DNA from: Mangrovicoccus sp. HB161399
GTDB lineage: Bacteria > Pseudomonadota > Alphaproteobacteria > Rhodobacterales > Rhodobacteraceae
NCBI RefSeq assembly: GCF_013184745.1
Contig: NZ_JAATVU010000004.1
Location: 62,001-126,000, forward strand
DNA: 64,000 nt
Reading direction: 5' to 3'
In this document: positions 49,952-58,487 of the stretch, piece by piece
Layout: the number at the start of each line of letters is the position of its first letter
How positions within the stretch are numbered: the first letter of the stretch is position 1
Made by a program: the position numbers and the translations under genes
Notes under the pieces: generated by a model
The model's input: the letters and a program-made list of their open reading frames with translations, nothing else
What the model was told of the DNA's origin: nothing
Database searches by the model: none

Positions 49952-51169
49952 ATGCTGCGCCACCTGCTGGCCGTTTTCGCGCTGGTCCTCATGGCCGCCG
50001 CGCCCCTGGGCGCCGTGGCGCAGGAGACCGGCGACGCCGTCCGCCTCGACAGCACAGGAGGCTCCGCCACCGGCGGCGCCCAGACGCTGGACGACATCCT
50101 GCGCCGCCAGGAGGGGCTGAAGGTCGACGACACGCTGCGCCGCGAGGAGATCGGCGGCCCGCCCCCCGAAGTCCCGCAGCTCGGCACGCTCGGCGGCGCC
50201 TCCGATCCCGACCTGTGGCGCGCGCTGCGCTATGACGAGGCCGACGTCCACGCAACGACCCTCAATCCCAACGGCAAGGTGCTGATCCAGGACGGCGGCA
50301 TGTGGTGGCTGGAATTCCGCCAGGGGCCGCTGGCCACCTATGGCGGCTGGCTGCTGATCGGCACGATCGGCCTGCTGGCGGTATTCTTCCTGCTGCGCGG
50401 CCGGGTGCGGATCGAGGGCGGGCGCAGCGGCTATACCGTGCTGCGCTTCCAGTGGATCGAGCGCTTCGCCCACTGGATGCTGGCCGGGTCCTTCCTGCTC
50501 CTGGCCTTCACCGGGCTGTTCACGCTCTTCGGGCGGAAATACCTGATCCCGCTGCTCGGCCACGATTTCAACTCCGCTCTGCTGACCGGATCGAAATTCA
50601 TCCACAACAACGTGTCCTGGGCGTTCATGGCAGGGCTGGCGATGGTCTTCGTCATGTGGGTCTGGCACAACCTGCCCGACCGCACCGACCTGACCTGGTT
50701 CGCCCAGGCGGGCGGCATCATCGGCAGCAAGCACCCGCCGGCTAAGAAGTTCAACGCGGGGCAGAAGATCATCTTCTGGTCGGTCATCGTGCTCGGCGCG
50801 TCGATCTCGGTCTCCGGCCTGTCGCTGCTCTTCCCCTTCGACATGCCGCTCTTCGCCCATACCTTCGAGGTGCTCAACGGCTGGGGCGTGCCGGGATGGT
50901 TCGGGATGGATCCCTTCCCCGTCCAGCTCGCCCCCCAAGAGGAGATGCAGTTCGCCCAGCTATGGCACGCGATCGTCGCCTTCCTGCTGATGGCGGTGAT
51001 CATCGGCCACATCTACATCGGCACGCTCGGCATGGAGGGCGCCTATGACGCGATGGGCTCCGGAGAGGTGGACGAGAACTGGGCGGAGCAGCATCACTCG
51101 ATCTGGTACGGCAAGGTGAAGGAACGCGAAGCCGGGGCGGCCGGGGAATCGGCCAGCCCGGCCGAGTGA
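49952..51169 (+). CDS. fdhC: Formate dehydrogenase gamma (cytochrome b) membrane subunit
   Basis: A 405-aa di-heme cytochrome b. A Sec signal (cleaved after GAVAQ) and a periplasmic segment of about 100 residues precede four helices in the region 128-355. Heme-ligand candidates are the His in RFAHWMLAGS, the His in KFIHNN, His in MWVWHNL and His in QLWHAI/IIGHIYIG. It anchors the alpha-beta dimer and reduces quinone. Gap of 110 bases after the beta gene. Its stop overlaps the next start (GTGA). Confidence 0.94.
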   Translation: MLRHLLAVFALVLMAAAPLGAVAQETGDAVRLDSTGGSATGGAQTLDDILRRQEGLKVDDTLRREEIGGPPPEVPQLGTLGGASDPDLWRALRYDEADVHATTLNPNGKVLIQDGGMWWLEFRQGPLATYGGWLLIGTIGLLAVFFLLRGRVRIEGGRSGYTVLRFQWIERFAHWMLAGSFLLLAFTGLFTLFGRKYLIPLLGHDFNSALLTGSKFIHNNVSWAFMAGLAMVFVMWVWHNLPDRTDLTWFAQAGGIIGSKHPPAKKFNAGQKIIFWSVIVLGASISVSGLSLLFPFDMPLFAHTFEVLNGWGVPGWFGMDPFPVQLAPQEEMQFAQLWHAIVAFLLMAVIIGHIYIGTLGMEGAYDAMGSGEVDENWAEQHHSIWYGKVKEREAGAAGESASPAE

Positions 51170-52455
51170 CCGCCATGGGCCGCCGGGCCCTGCTCTGCGC
51201 GCTGGCCCTCTGCGCCGCCCCCGCGGCGGCGCAGGACTTCGCGACGCTTAAGGGGCATGGCGGGCCGGTGATGGCCATCGCGGTCTCGCCCGCGGGCCAG
51301 GTCGCCACGGGGAGCTTCGACAATTCGGTGGGACTCTGGTCCGGCGGCGCACCGCGATGGCTGGACGGGCACGAGGCCGCGGTGACGGCGCTTGCCTTCG
51401 GCCCGGACGGCGCGCTGGTCTCGGGCGGCGACGATTTCGCGGTGCGGCTCTGGGCAGAGGCACCGCGGCTGCTCGGCCGCCACCGCGGCAAGGTCGCCGC
51501 GCTGGCCGTGTCGCCGGATGGCGGCACCGTGGCCAGCGGCAGCTGGGACGGTTCCATCCGGCTCTGGCCGCTCGACGGCAGCGGCAGCCGCGCCCTGCCG
51601 GCGCCGGGGTCCGGCGTCAACGCGCTGGCCTATGAACGGGATGGCAGCCTCCTTGCCGGGACAATGAAGGGCGCGCTGCTGCGCTATCCGCCCGACGGCG
51701 GCGCGCCGGTTCCGCTGGCGCAGCACGGCTTCGGGATCAACCGGATCGTGCGCGGCGGCGGCTGGATCGCCTATGGCGCGGTCGATGGCGGCACCCGCGT
51801 GCTCGATCCGGCCAGCGGCGCGCAGATTGCCGACCTGACGCTGGAGCGCCGTCCGATCCTGGCCATGGCGCATCACCCGGCAACGCACCAGCTGGCGGTG
51901 GGCGACGGCGAAGGCTTCATCATGATCGTCGACACGCGGAGCTGGCGGATCACCCGCGACTTCCGCGCCACGCGGCAGGGCCCGGTCTGGGCGCTGGCCT
52001 TCTCGGCCGACGGACGCGTAATCCATGCCGGCGGGCTGGACGACATCGCCTATTCCTGGCCCGTCGACATGCTCGACGCGTTCCAGCCGGGCATCTCCGG
52101 CGCGCGCAGCTTCCTGCGCGAAGCCGGCACCATGCCGAACGGCGAGCGGCAGTTCATGCGCAAATGCTCCATCTGCCATGCGCTCGGTCCCGGCCCCTCG
52201 CGCAAGGCGGGGCCGACGCTGCACGGGCTGTTCGGACGCCCGGCCGGGACGGTGCCGGGCTACGGCTATTCCGCGACATTGGACGGGTCGGGGATCATCT
52301 GGACCGAAGAGACGATAGACGCGCTTTTCGATCAGGGTCCGGACCATTACATTCCGGGATCTAAGATGCCCATGCAGGTGATCGCCGGGGCGGATGACCG
52401 CGCCGACCTGATCGCCTATCTCAGAGAGGCCACCAAGGGAGAGGGACCGCCATGA
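51166..52455 (+). CDS. WD40-repeat / cytochrome c fusion protein, exported
   Basis: A 429-aa fusion. A Sec signal (about 1-22, ALCAAPAAAQD) is followed by a seven-bladed WD40-type propeller (about 28-300; repeats with GHGGPVMAIAVSP, GHEAAVTALAFGPDGALVSGG, GSWDGSIRLW and PVWALAFSADGRVIHAGG). A class I cytochrome c domain follows, with heme site CSICH (Cys334, Cys337, His338) and Met ligand Met401 in SKMPMQ. GTG at 51166 overlaps the gamma-subunit stop; ATG at 51175 is the alternative. As part of the fdh operon it may accept electrons from the enzyme or scaffold the complex; unproven. Confidence 0.88.
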   Translation: MTAMGRRALLCALALCAAPAAAQDFATLKGHGGPVMAIAVSPAGQVATGSFDNSVGLWSGGAPRWLDGHEAAVTALAFGPDGALVSGGDDFAVRLWAEAPRLLGRHRGKVAALAVSPDGGTVASGSWDGSIRLWPLDGSGSRALPAPGSGVNALAYERDGSLLAGTMKGALLRYPPDGGAPVPLAQHGFGINRIVRGGGWIAYGAVDGGTRVLDPASGAQIADLTLERRPILAMAHHPATHQLAVGDGEGFIMIVDTRSWRITRDFRATRQGPVWALAFSADGRVIHAGGLDDIAYSWPVDMLDAFQPGISGARSFLREAGTMPNGERQFMRKCSICHALGPGPSRKAGPTLHGLFGRPAGTVPGYGYSATLDGSGIIWTEETIDALFDQGPDHYIPGSKMPMQVIAGADDRADLIAYLREATKGEGPP

Positions 52456-52577
52456 AAGCCATGCTCACGGGCTTTGCCGCCATCGCCGCGATCGGCATTG
52501 CCGCATATTTCGGCCTGCATGAAATCGGCCTGAGCTCGGCCGAGGTCTATTCCACGCAGAATGTCCGCCTCGACTGA
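52452..52577 (+). CDS. 41-aa single-helix membrane peptide in the fdh operon
   Basis: A short frame: MKAMLTGFAAIAAIGIAAYF, then GLHEIGLSSAEVYSTQNVRLD, then TGA. The ATG overlaps the stop of the cytochrome gene (ATGA), and GGGAGAGGGACC upstream is a good ribosome binding site. Residues 5-20 form one membrane helix with a short polar tail likely outside. The tail overlaps the start of the response regulator gene by 17 bases. Probably a small subunit or assembly peptide of the enzyme or its cytochrome. Not a family I can name. Confidence 0.72.
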   Translation: MKAMLTGFAAIAAIGIAAYFGLHEIGLSSAEVYSTQNVRLD

Positions 52578-53949
52578 GGCGCGGCGCGTGGCGGATGCCG
52601 CCGGAGCGCGGGACGATTACGGGCCGATGCTGGCCGGCGCCTCGATCCTGGTGGTCGATGACGAACCCGGCATGCGCAATTTCCTCGTCAAGATCCTGGC
52701 GCCGCGGGTGCAGCGGATCGAGGCGGCGGCCTCGGCGGCCGACGCCACGAAGAAGCTCGACGCGGCGCATTTCGACCTGGTGATCCTCGACAACCTGCTG
52801 CCGAAGACCACGGGACTCGACTGGCTGGCGGAACAGGCGCGGCGCGGCTTCTTCGGCGACACGATCCTGATCACCGCCTATGCCGACCTGGAGACCGCCA
52901 TCGCCGCGCTGCGCGCCGGGGTCGCGGATTTCGTGCTGAAGCCGTTCCGCGCCAACCAGATCCTCGGGGCGGTGGCGCGCACGCTCGACCGCAAGCACCT
53001 GCGCCGGGAAAACGCGCTGCTGCGGCGGGAGCTGCGCAGCGGCCAGCTTCAGGGCAAGCTGCTGGGCAAGTCCGAGGTGATGGTCGCGCTGCGCGCGCTG
53101 CTGGCCCGTCTGGCGCCGCTGCCGACGCCGGTGCTGTTCACGGGCGAAAGCGGCACCGGCAAGGAACTGGCGGCGCGGCAGCTGCACGCGCTGTCTGACC
53201 GCGCGGAGAAGCCCTTCGTCCCGGTGAACTGCGCGGCCATAGCGCCCGGGCGCATGGTGCAGGAGCTGTTCGGCAGCATCGGCGCCGACGGGCGGCTGAA
53301 GCCGGGGCTGCTGCTGCTGGCGGATGGCGGGACGCTGTTTCTCGACGAGGTGGCGCAGATGCCCGAGGCGCTGCAGGCGGCGCTGCTGCGGGTGCTGGAG
53401 GACCAGCGCATCCGCCCGGTGGGCGCCGAGCGCGAGCTGCGGCTGAACCTGCGCTTCCTCTTCGCGACCAATGCCGATCTCGGCGCCGCGGTGGCCGAAG
53501 GCCGGTTCCGCGCCGACCTGTTCCACCGGATCGACGTTCTGCGGGTCGGGATGCCGCCGCTCAGCGAGCGGTCCGACGACATCCTGGATCTGGCCGCGCT
53601 CTTCATGGCGCAGTTCTCCAAGGCGCTCGGCATGCCGGAGCTGGAGCTCGACGAGGAGACCCTGCTGAAGCTGCGCCGCTACGCCTGGCCCGGCAATGTC
53701 CGCGAGCTGCGCAACCTGGTGGAGCGCTCGGTGATCCTCGGCGCCTTCCCCGAGGAATTCGCCGGTGGCGGCAAGGTCACCGGCGCGCAGGCGATCGAGG
53801 ATCTCGATCTGGTGGTGCAACGCCACATCCTGCACATGCTGGACCTCTGCGGCGGCAACCGCGCCGAGGCCGCGCGGCGGCTGGGCGTGTCGCGCAAGAC
53901 CATCGACCGCAAGATGGCGCTTTGGGAGGAGCCCGGCGTTCCGCCCTGA
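52561..53949 (+). CDS. NtrC-like response regulator lacking GAFTGA
   Basis: A 462-aa regulator. The receiver domain has DDE near residue 33, phospho-acceptor Asp77 (VILDNLLP) and Lys in VLKPFR. The AAA+ domain shows Walker A GESGTGKE (195-202) and Walker B GGTLFLDEV. Between them, where sigma54 activators have GAFTGA, it reads FGSIGADGRLKPG, a shortened loop without the motif. A C-terminal FIS helix-turn-helix (NRAEAARRLGVSRKTIDRKM) completes it. NtrC of Rhodobacter capsulatus also lacks GAFTGA and works with sigma70. It overlaps the 41-aa gene by 17 bases and is the likely partner of the distant kinase and reader of the palindromes. Confidence 0.9.
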   Translation: MSASTEARRVADAAGARDDYGPMLAGASILVVDDEPGMRNFLVKILAPRVQRIEAAASAADATKKLDAAHFDLVILDNLLPKTTGLDWLAEQARRGFFGDTILITAYADLETAIAALRAGVADFVLKPFRANQILGAVARTLDRKHLRRENALLRRELRSGQLQGKLLGKSEVMVALRALLARLAPLPTPVLFTGESGTGKELAARQLHALSDRAEKPFVPVNCAAIAPGRMVQELFGSIGADGRLKPGLLLLADGGTLFLDEVAQMPEALQAALLRVLEDQRIRPVGAERELRLNLRFLFATNADLGAAVAEGRFRADLFHRIDVLRVGMPPLSERSDDILDLAALFMAQFSKALGMPELELDEETLLKLRRYAWPGNVRELRNLVERSVILGAFPEEFAGGGKVTGAQAIEDLDLVVQRHILHMLDLCGGNRAEAARRLGVSRKTIDRKMALWEEPGVPP

Positions 53950-53995
53950 GCCATCCTGCGCTACACTGGGGCAAAACTTGGGGGCGGAGCAGGAC

Positions 53996-55270
53996 ATGAC
54001 CGGAATATCCGACGGCCGGACAGGCATCCGGAAGCTGCGGCACAGGGCGCTGGCCGCACTGGCTGCGCTCTGTCTCGCGCTGCCCGCCGCCGCAGTCGAC
54101 CGTGCGGCCGCCGAACGGCAGTTCCGCGGCTGGCTGGAACAGACCGTCTGGCCGCAGGCCGCGCGCAAGGGCGTGTCGCGCGCCACTTTCGAGCAGGCCT
54201 TCGCCGGGGTGCGGCTGAACTGGGACCTGCCCGATCTCGTGCCGCCGGGCACCAAGCCTGCGACGCCGAGGCAGCAGCGCCAGGCCGAATTCGGCCAGCC
54301 CGCCAAGTATTTCAGCCGCGGCTCTCTCGAGGGGGCGACCAGCGTCGGGCGGCAGATGGCCGGCCGCCACGCCAGGGCGCTGGCCGCCACCGAGCGCGCC
54401 ACCGGCGTGCCGGGGCGGATCGTGCTGGGCATCTGGGGCCGCGAAAGCGGCTATGGCCGCGCCTCCATCCCCTACAACGCCTTCGAGGTGCTGGGCACCA
54501 AGGGCTTCATGTCGACCCGGCCGGACTATTTCACGGCCGAGCTGGTCGCGCTGCTGCAGATCGCCGAAGGAGGGCACGCGCCGGAAAGCGCGATGAAAAG
54601 CTCCTGGGCCGGGGCGCTGGGACAGCCCCAATTCATGCCCACGAGCTTCCTGCAATACGCCGCCGACGGCACCGGCGACGGCCATGCCGACATCTGGCGG
54701 TCCGAGACCGACACGATTGCCTCGATCGGCGTCTACCTGGCGAAGCATGGCTGGCAGAAGGGCCGGGACTGGGGCTTCGAGGTACGCGTGCCCGCCTCGG
54801 TTTCCTGCACTCTGGAAGGACCCGACCAGGGGCGGCGGATCTCGAACTGGGAAAAGATGGGCATCACCCGCGTCTCGGGCCGCCCCTTCCCGCAGAACGA
54901 GCGGCGCGGCCAGGGATTCCTGCTGATGCCCGCCGGGCGGCATGGACCGGCCTTCATCGTCACGCCGAATTTCTACGTGCTGAAGGACTACAACATGAGC
55001 GATCTCTACGCGCTCTATGTCGGCCATGTCGGCGACCGCATCCAGTACGGGGCTGGGGATTTCAGCGCGCCCTGGGGCAATGTCGGCGGTCTCTACCGGT
55101 CGGACGTGGCCCAGATGCAGCGCGCGCTGGAACGGATGGGCCATGATGTCGGCGGCGCGGACGGGCTGCCTGGGTACAAGACCCGCCGCTCGATCGGGCG
55201 CTGGCAGGAATCGCGCGGCATGGCGGCAACCTGCTTCCCCGAGGCCCCGATGAAGGCAAGCCTGCGCTAG
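53996..55270 (+). CDS. Lytic murein transglycosylase, MltB family
   Basis: A 424-aa exported peptidoglycan lyase. ATG 53996 follows GGGCGGAGCAGGA. Signal peptide to about residue 33 (LAALCLALPAAAV). The catalytic Glu is in GIWGRESGYGR, and the family stretches SSWAGALGQPQFMPTSFLQYA and YVGHVGDRI follow. A peptidoglycan-binding helical domain (about 355-415, VAQMQRALERMGHDVGGADGLPG in part) ends the protein. It cleaves glycan strands, perhaps to allow assembly of envelope complexes. Link to the fdh operon beyond position is not shown. Confidence 0.92.
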   Translation: MTGISDGRTGIRKLRHRALAALAALCLALPAAAVDRAAAERQFRGWLEQTVWPQAARKGVSRATFEQAFAGVRLNWDLPDLVPPGTKPATPRQQRQAEFGQPAKYFSRGSLEGATSVGRQMAGRHARALAATERATGVPGRIVLGIWGRESGYGRASIPYNAFEVLGTKGFMSTRPDYFTAELVALLQIAEGGHAPESAMKSSWAGALGQPQFMPTSFLQYAADGTGDGHADIWRSETDTIASIGVYLAKHGWQKGRDWGFEVRVPASVSCTLEGPDQGRRISNWEKMGITRVSGRPFPQNERRGQGFLLMPAGRHGPAFIVTPNFYVLKDYNMSDLYALYVGHVGDRIQYGAGDFSAPWGNVGGLYRSDVAQMQRALERMGHDVGGADGLPGYKTRRSIGRWQESRGMAATCFPEAPMKASLR

Positions 55271-55333
55271 GGTCAGGATGCCTTGGTTTGTGCTGTTCCG
55301 CATGCTTCGCGGCTGCAACGACACAGCAGTGAC

Positions 55334-55889
55334 ATGAGCGGTGTCTTCCGGCTGCCGGACGCGCACATGGCGCGTCTGGCCCGCTTCTTTCCGAAGCCGC
55401 ACGGAAAGCTCGAAAAACGCCCGGCAGTCTCTGGAAGCACTGGAGCGGGAAGGGCATCTTCGCGCAGATCACGGCGGGCGCGGCCGCCTCACCGGCCGAA
55501 CCGGAAGCGGCATGGACATCAAGCCCCGCGCCATCTGTGGCCGCCCGGTGCGACCGGTTGAGCTGTTCGTCACCGCCGGACAGGCGAGCAATCATGCCGG
55601 CGCAAGAGCGCTGATCGGCAGCCTGCCCAGCGTCAAATGGCGGCCCGGGAGTTGCGGCCATGATGCTGGCCGGCTCCGGGAAGCGTTGCAGGACAAGGGC
55701 ATGCGCGCGTGCATTCCGGGCCGAAAGCAACGCAAGATCCCTTTCAACCACGGCAAGCGGCGCGACCGCATCGAGATCATGTCCGGCAGGCTCAGGGACC
55801 GGAGGCGTGCTGCAACCCGCTGCGGCAGCTGTCCCAGGGTCTTCCTCCAGGCCATCGCTCTCGCGGCAACCGTCACCTTCTGGGCATGA
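55334..55889 (+). pseudogene. Degenerate IS5-family transposase remnant
   Basis: The reading frames give successive pieces of an IS5-type (IS427-like) transposase. The N-terminus MSGVFRLPDAHMARLARFFPK is at 55334. A piece LWKHWSGKGIFAQI follows in another frame near 55430, and the C-terminal part in a third frame includes ALQDKGMRACIPGRKQRKIP, RRDRIEIMSGRLRD and FLQAIALAATVTFWA, ending at 55889. About 50 codons between the first two pieces are missing, frames shift at least twice, and the catalytic ADRGYDA reads SCGHDA. No terminal inverted repeats could be identified. It is an old, inactive insertion between the fdh operon and the tungstate cluster. Confidence 0.85.
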
Positions 55890-55898
55890 ACCCCGGCC

Positions 55899-56783
55899 CT
55901 AGGCGTTCCAGACCACCTGGCCAAGCCGCGACAGGCCGTAGCCGCCCAGGTTTTCGGCGCGCTTGCGGAAGGGCTCCGAGCGGCAGAAGGCCATCAGCTC
56001 CTGCAGCGGCGGCTCGAACCAGGCGCGGCGGCAGGCCAGAAGGTCGAAGCGCTCCTCGATCACCGGCACGAAGCGCAGCCCGTAGGTGCGGGCCAGCGTT
56101 TCCAGCCCGAAGGTGACGTCCGCCTCGCCGCGGCGCACGGCCTGCACCGCCTCGTCCTCGGTGCGCTCCAGCCCGGCCAGCCGGACCTTGCCGAGATCGA
56201 GACCCGCCTCCGACGCAAGGTCGGACAGCAGCCCGGCGGTGCCGGAGGCGTCCTGCCGCGGCGCGAGCCGCAGCCCGGCCAGCCCGGCCAGGCCGGCGGG
56301 CGCCGCGACCCCCTCGCGCAGAACCAGCCCGCGGCGGCGCGTGGCGAAGCCGACCAGCACCGCGTCGAGACCGCCCGCCGCCTCGCGCGCGGCGGCGATG
56401 TTCCAGCTGCCGCCGGTGTCGCGCAGGTGCATCCCGGCCGCCACGCCCTCGCCGGCGGCGAAGCGGGCCAGCCCGTCGAGCGAGCCGTCGAAATAGGTCG
56501 CAAGCCCGCAGCGCGACTGGCGGATCGCCCAGTCGAGCAGCGGATCGTGGCTGCCCAGGAACACGCCCGGACGCGGCGCGGCAGGCGCGCTGCGCCCGCC
56601 CCGCGCGCCCTCGATCCAGGCGCGGATCTCGGCGGCCGGAAACAGCAGCTTGCCGGTGGCGCGCGAACAGGGCAGCTCGCCCGAGGCGGCCAGATCGTAG
56701 ATCTTGCGCTCCTTCAGGCGAAGCAGCTCCGCCAGCTCGCGCACGGTCAGGTATTCATGGGTCGGGCTCTGCAGGTCGGTCAT
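55899..56783 (-). CDS. Regulator with excisionase-type HTH and PBP-like domain, tungstate/molybdate type
   Basis: A 294-aa protein. Residues 10-60 form a MerR/excisionase-type helix-turn-helix (LTVRELAELLRLKERKIYDL and LLFPAAEIRAWIEG). Residues about 75-290 are a periplasmic-binding-protein-like domain (PBP_like, PF12727 pattern), including GSHDPLLDWAI, GMHLRDTGGSWN and RQDASGTAGLL. No signal peptide, so it acts in the cytoplasm. It lies downstream of tupA in the transporter operon and should sense tungstate, molybdate or cofactor and control the transporter. Start 56783 (MTDLQSPTHEYL). Confidence 0.88.
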   Translation of the reverse strand: MTDLQSPTHEYLTVRELAELLRLKERKIYDLAASGELPCSRATGKLLFPAAEIRAWIEGARGGRSAPAAPRPGVFLGSHDPLLDWAIRQSRCGLATYFDGSLDGLARFAAGEGVAAGMHLRDTGGSWNIAAAREAAGGLDAVLVGFATRRRGLVLREGVAAPAGLAGLAGLRLAPRQDASGTAGLLSDLASEAGLDLGKVRLAGLERTEDEAVQAVRRGEADVTFGLETLARTYGLRFVPVIEERFDLLACRRAWFEPPLQELMAFCRSEPFRKRAENLGGYGLSRLGQVVWNA

Positions 56784-56829
56784 CGGCTCGGACTTGGGGG
56801 AACGGCGGCGCGCCGTCCCCGCGATGCTA

Positions 56830-57651
56830 TCAGTTTCCGGGCGCATTCGGGAAAAAGAGCTGCTGGCCGTCCACCTGGTAGGCCGCAATGGTCCGCTGGC
56901 CCTCCGGCGACAGCAGCCAGCCGGCGAAATCCTGTGCCGCCGCGATATTGGCCGAGGGGCATTTTTCCGGGTTCACCGGGATCACGCCGTACTGGTTGAA
57001 CAGATCGGCATCGCCCTGCACCTCGACCGCGTAATCCTGCTTGTTGCCGAAGCTGATCCAGGTGGCGCGGTCGGTCAGCACATAGGCGCCCATGCCGATC
57101 CCCGCATTCAGCGTCGCGCCCATGCCAGAGCCGGTCTCGCGGTACCAGTCGCCCGAGGCGGCCGTGGGGTCGATCCCGGCGGCCTTCCACAGCGCGACCT
57201 CCTTCTTGTGGGTGCCCGAGTCGTCTCCGCGCGAGGCGAAGAGCGCGCCGGAGGCGGCGATCTTCTCCAGCGCGGCCTCCGCATCGGTCATGCCCGCCAC
57301 GCCTGCCGGGTCGCCTTCCGGCCCGACGATGACGAAGTCGTTGTACATCAGGTCGGTGCGCTTGGTGCCATAGCCCGCGGCGACGAATTTCTCCTCGGCC
57401 GGCTTGGCATGGACCAGCAGCAGGTCGCCGTCGCAGTTCTCCGCGTTGCGGATCGCCTGGCCGGTGCCGACGGCAACGACATGGACCTCGATGCCGCTCT
57501 CGCCGGAATAGATCGGCAGCAGGTAGTCGTAGAGCCCCGAATTCGCCGTCGAGGTGGTGGATTGCACGATGATCGACACGTCGTCGGCCTGTGCCGCTGC
57601 GGCGAGGCCCAGCGACAGCGCGGCGGCAGCGGTGATCCTGAAGATGGCCAT
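56830..57651 (-). CDS. tupA: Tungstate-type ABC transporter substrate-binding protein TupA
   Basis: A 273-aa periplasmic protein. Signal peptide (LGLAAAAQAD). The oxyanion site TTSTANSGLYDYLLP is the TupA signature (TTSTxxSGL), then LLLVHAKPAEEKFV, LMYNDFVIVGPEGDP, FASRGDDSGTHKKEV and TGSGMGATLN follow in family order. TupA proteins bind tungstate very tightly and often exclude molybdate. Start 57651 (MAIFRITAA). Third gene of the tup operon, 50 bases after tupC. Confidence 0.93.
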   Translation of the reverse strand: MAIFRITAAAALSLGLAAAAQADDVSIIVQSTTSTANSGLYDYLLPIYSGESGIEVHVVAVGTGQAIRNAENCDGDLLLVHAKPAEEKFVAAGYGTKRTDLMYNDFVIVGPEGDPAGVAGMTDAEAALEKIAASGALFASRGDDSGTHKKEVALWKAAGIDPTAASGDWYRETGSGMGATLNAGIGMGAYVLTDRATWISFGNKQDYAVEVQGDADLFNQYGVIPVNPEKCPSANIAAAQDFAGWLLSPEGQRTIAAYQVDGQQLFFPNAPGN

Positions 57652-57701
57652 GATGGGAAGCTCCTCTCTGCCCGTTTGTCCGGAAGGTCCTGCCGGCGGG
57701 A

Positions 57702-58487
57702 TCACAGGATGATCCTGCCCGCCAGGTAGTCCCGCGCCGCCTGCGACCGCGGCTCGGGGAAGAAATCGGCGGCGGCGGCGTGCTCGGCGACCCTGCCGCG
57801 ATGCAGGAAGACCACCTCGTCGGCGATCCGCCGCGCCTGGCCGATGTCATGGGTGACGAAGATGATGCGGGTGCCGCGGGCGCGCGCCTCGCCGACGATC
57901 CGCTCGATCACCAGCACCGAGGCCGGATCGAGGCTGGCGGTCGGCTCGTCGAGAAACAGCACTTCCGGCCCGGTGGCCAGCGCCCGGGCCAGGGCCAGCC
58001 GCTGCGCCTCGCCGCCCGACAGCAGGCGGGCGGGCTGGCGCGCCTTGGCCAGCAGACCGACATCGGCCAGCAGTTCATCGCGGCGGCTGCGGTCGCGGCC
58101 GCGTGCCTTCAGCACGAAATCCAGGTTCGCGGCGACCGAGCGGCGCAGCAGCACCGGCTTCTGGAAGACCAGCGCCTGCCGCGCGGTGGCCCGGGCCGCG
58201 TCGAGGCCGTTCCAGCTGACCCGGCCCGCGCTCGGCGCGATCAGCCCGTGCAGCAGCTTCAGCAGGATGCTCTTGCCCGCGCCGTTGGGCCCCATGATGA
58301 CCGTGCAGCCCGCGGGCGCCAGCGCCAGATCCACTCCGTCGAGCAGCACTGCGCCCCCGGCCTCCAGCCGCAGCCCGGACACCTGCAACGGCAGGAGCGA
58401 CGCGGGCCGGGCGGCAGCGGCATGGGCGGGCGGCAGGGCCAGGGCATCTGACATGCCGAGGCCGGTGACGGAGACGTCCTCAGGCAT
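57702..58487 (-). CDS. tupC: Tungstate-type ABC transporter ATP-binding protein TupC
   Basis: A 261-aa ATPase. Walker A GPNGAGKSILLKLL, Q-loop FQKPVLL, signature LLSGGEAQRLALARA, Walker B LFLDEPTASLDP and switch His in FVTHDIGQA are all intact. It overlaps tupB by 8 bases. The N-terminal 35 residues are longer than usual; Met12 is an alternative start. Confidence 0.92.
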   Translation of the reverse strand: MPEDVSVTGLGMSDALALPPAHAAAARPASLLPLQVSGLRLEAGGAVLLDGVDLALAPAGCTVIMGPNGAGKSILLKLLHGLIAPSAGRVSWNGLDAARATARQALVFQKPVLLRRSVAANLDFVLKARGRDRSRRDELLADVGLLAKARQPARLLSGGEAQRLALARALATGPEVLFLDEPTASLDPASVLVIERIVGEARARGTRIIFVTHDIGQARRIADEVVFLHRGRVAEHAAAADFFPEPRSQAARDYLAGRIIL

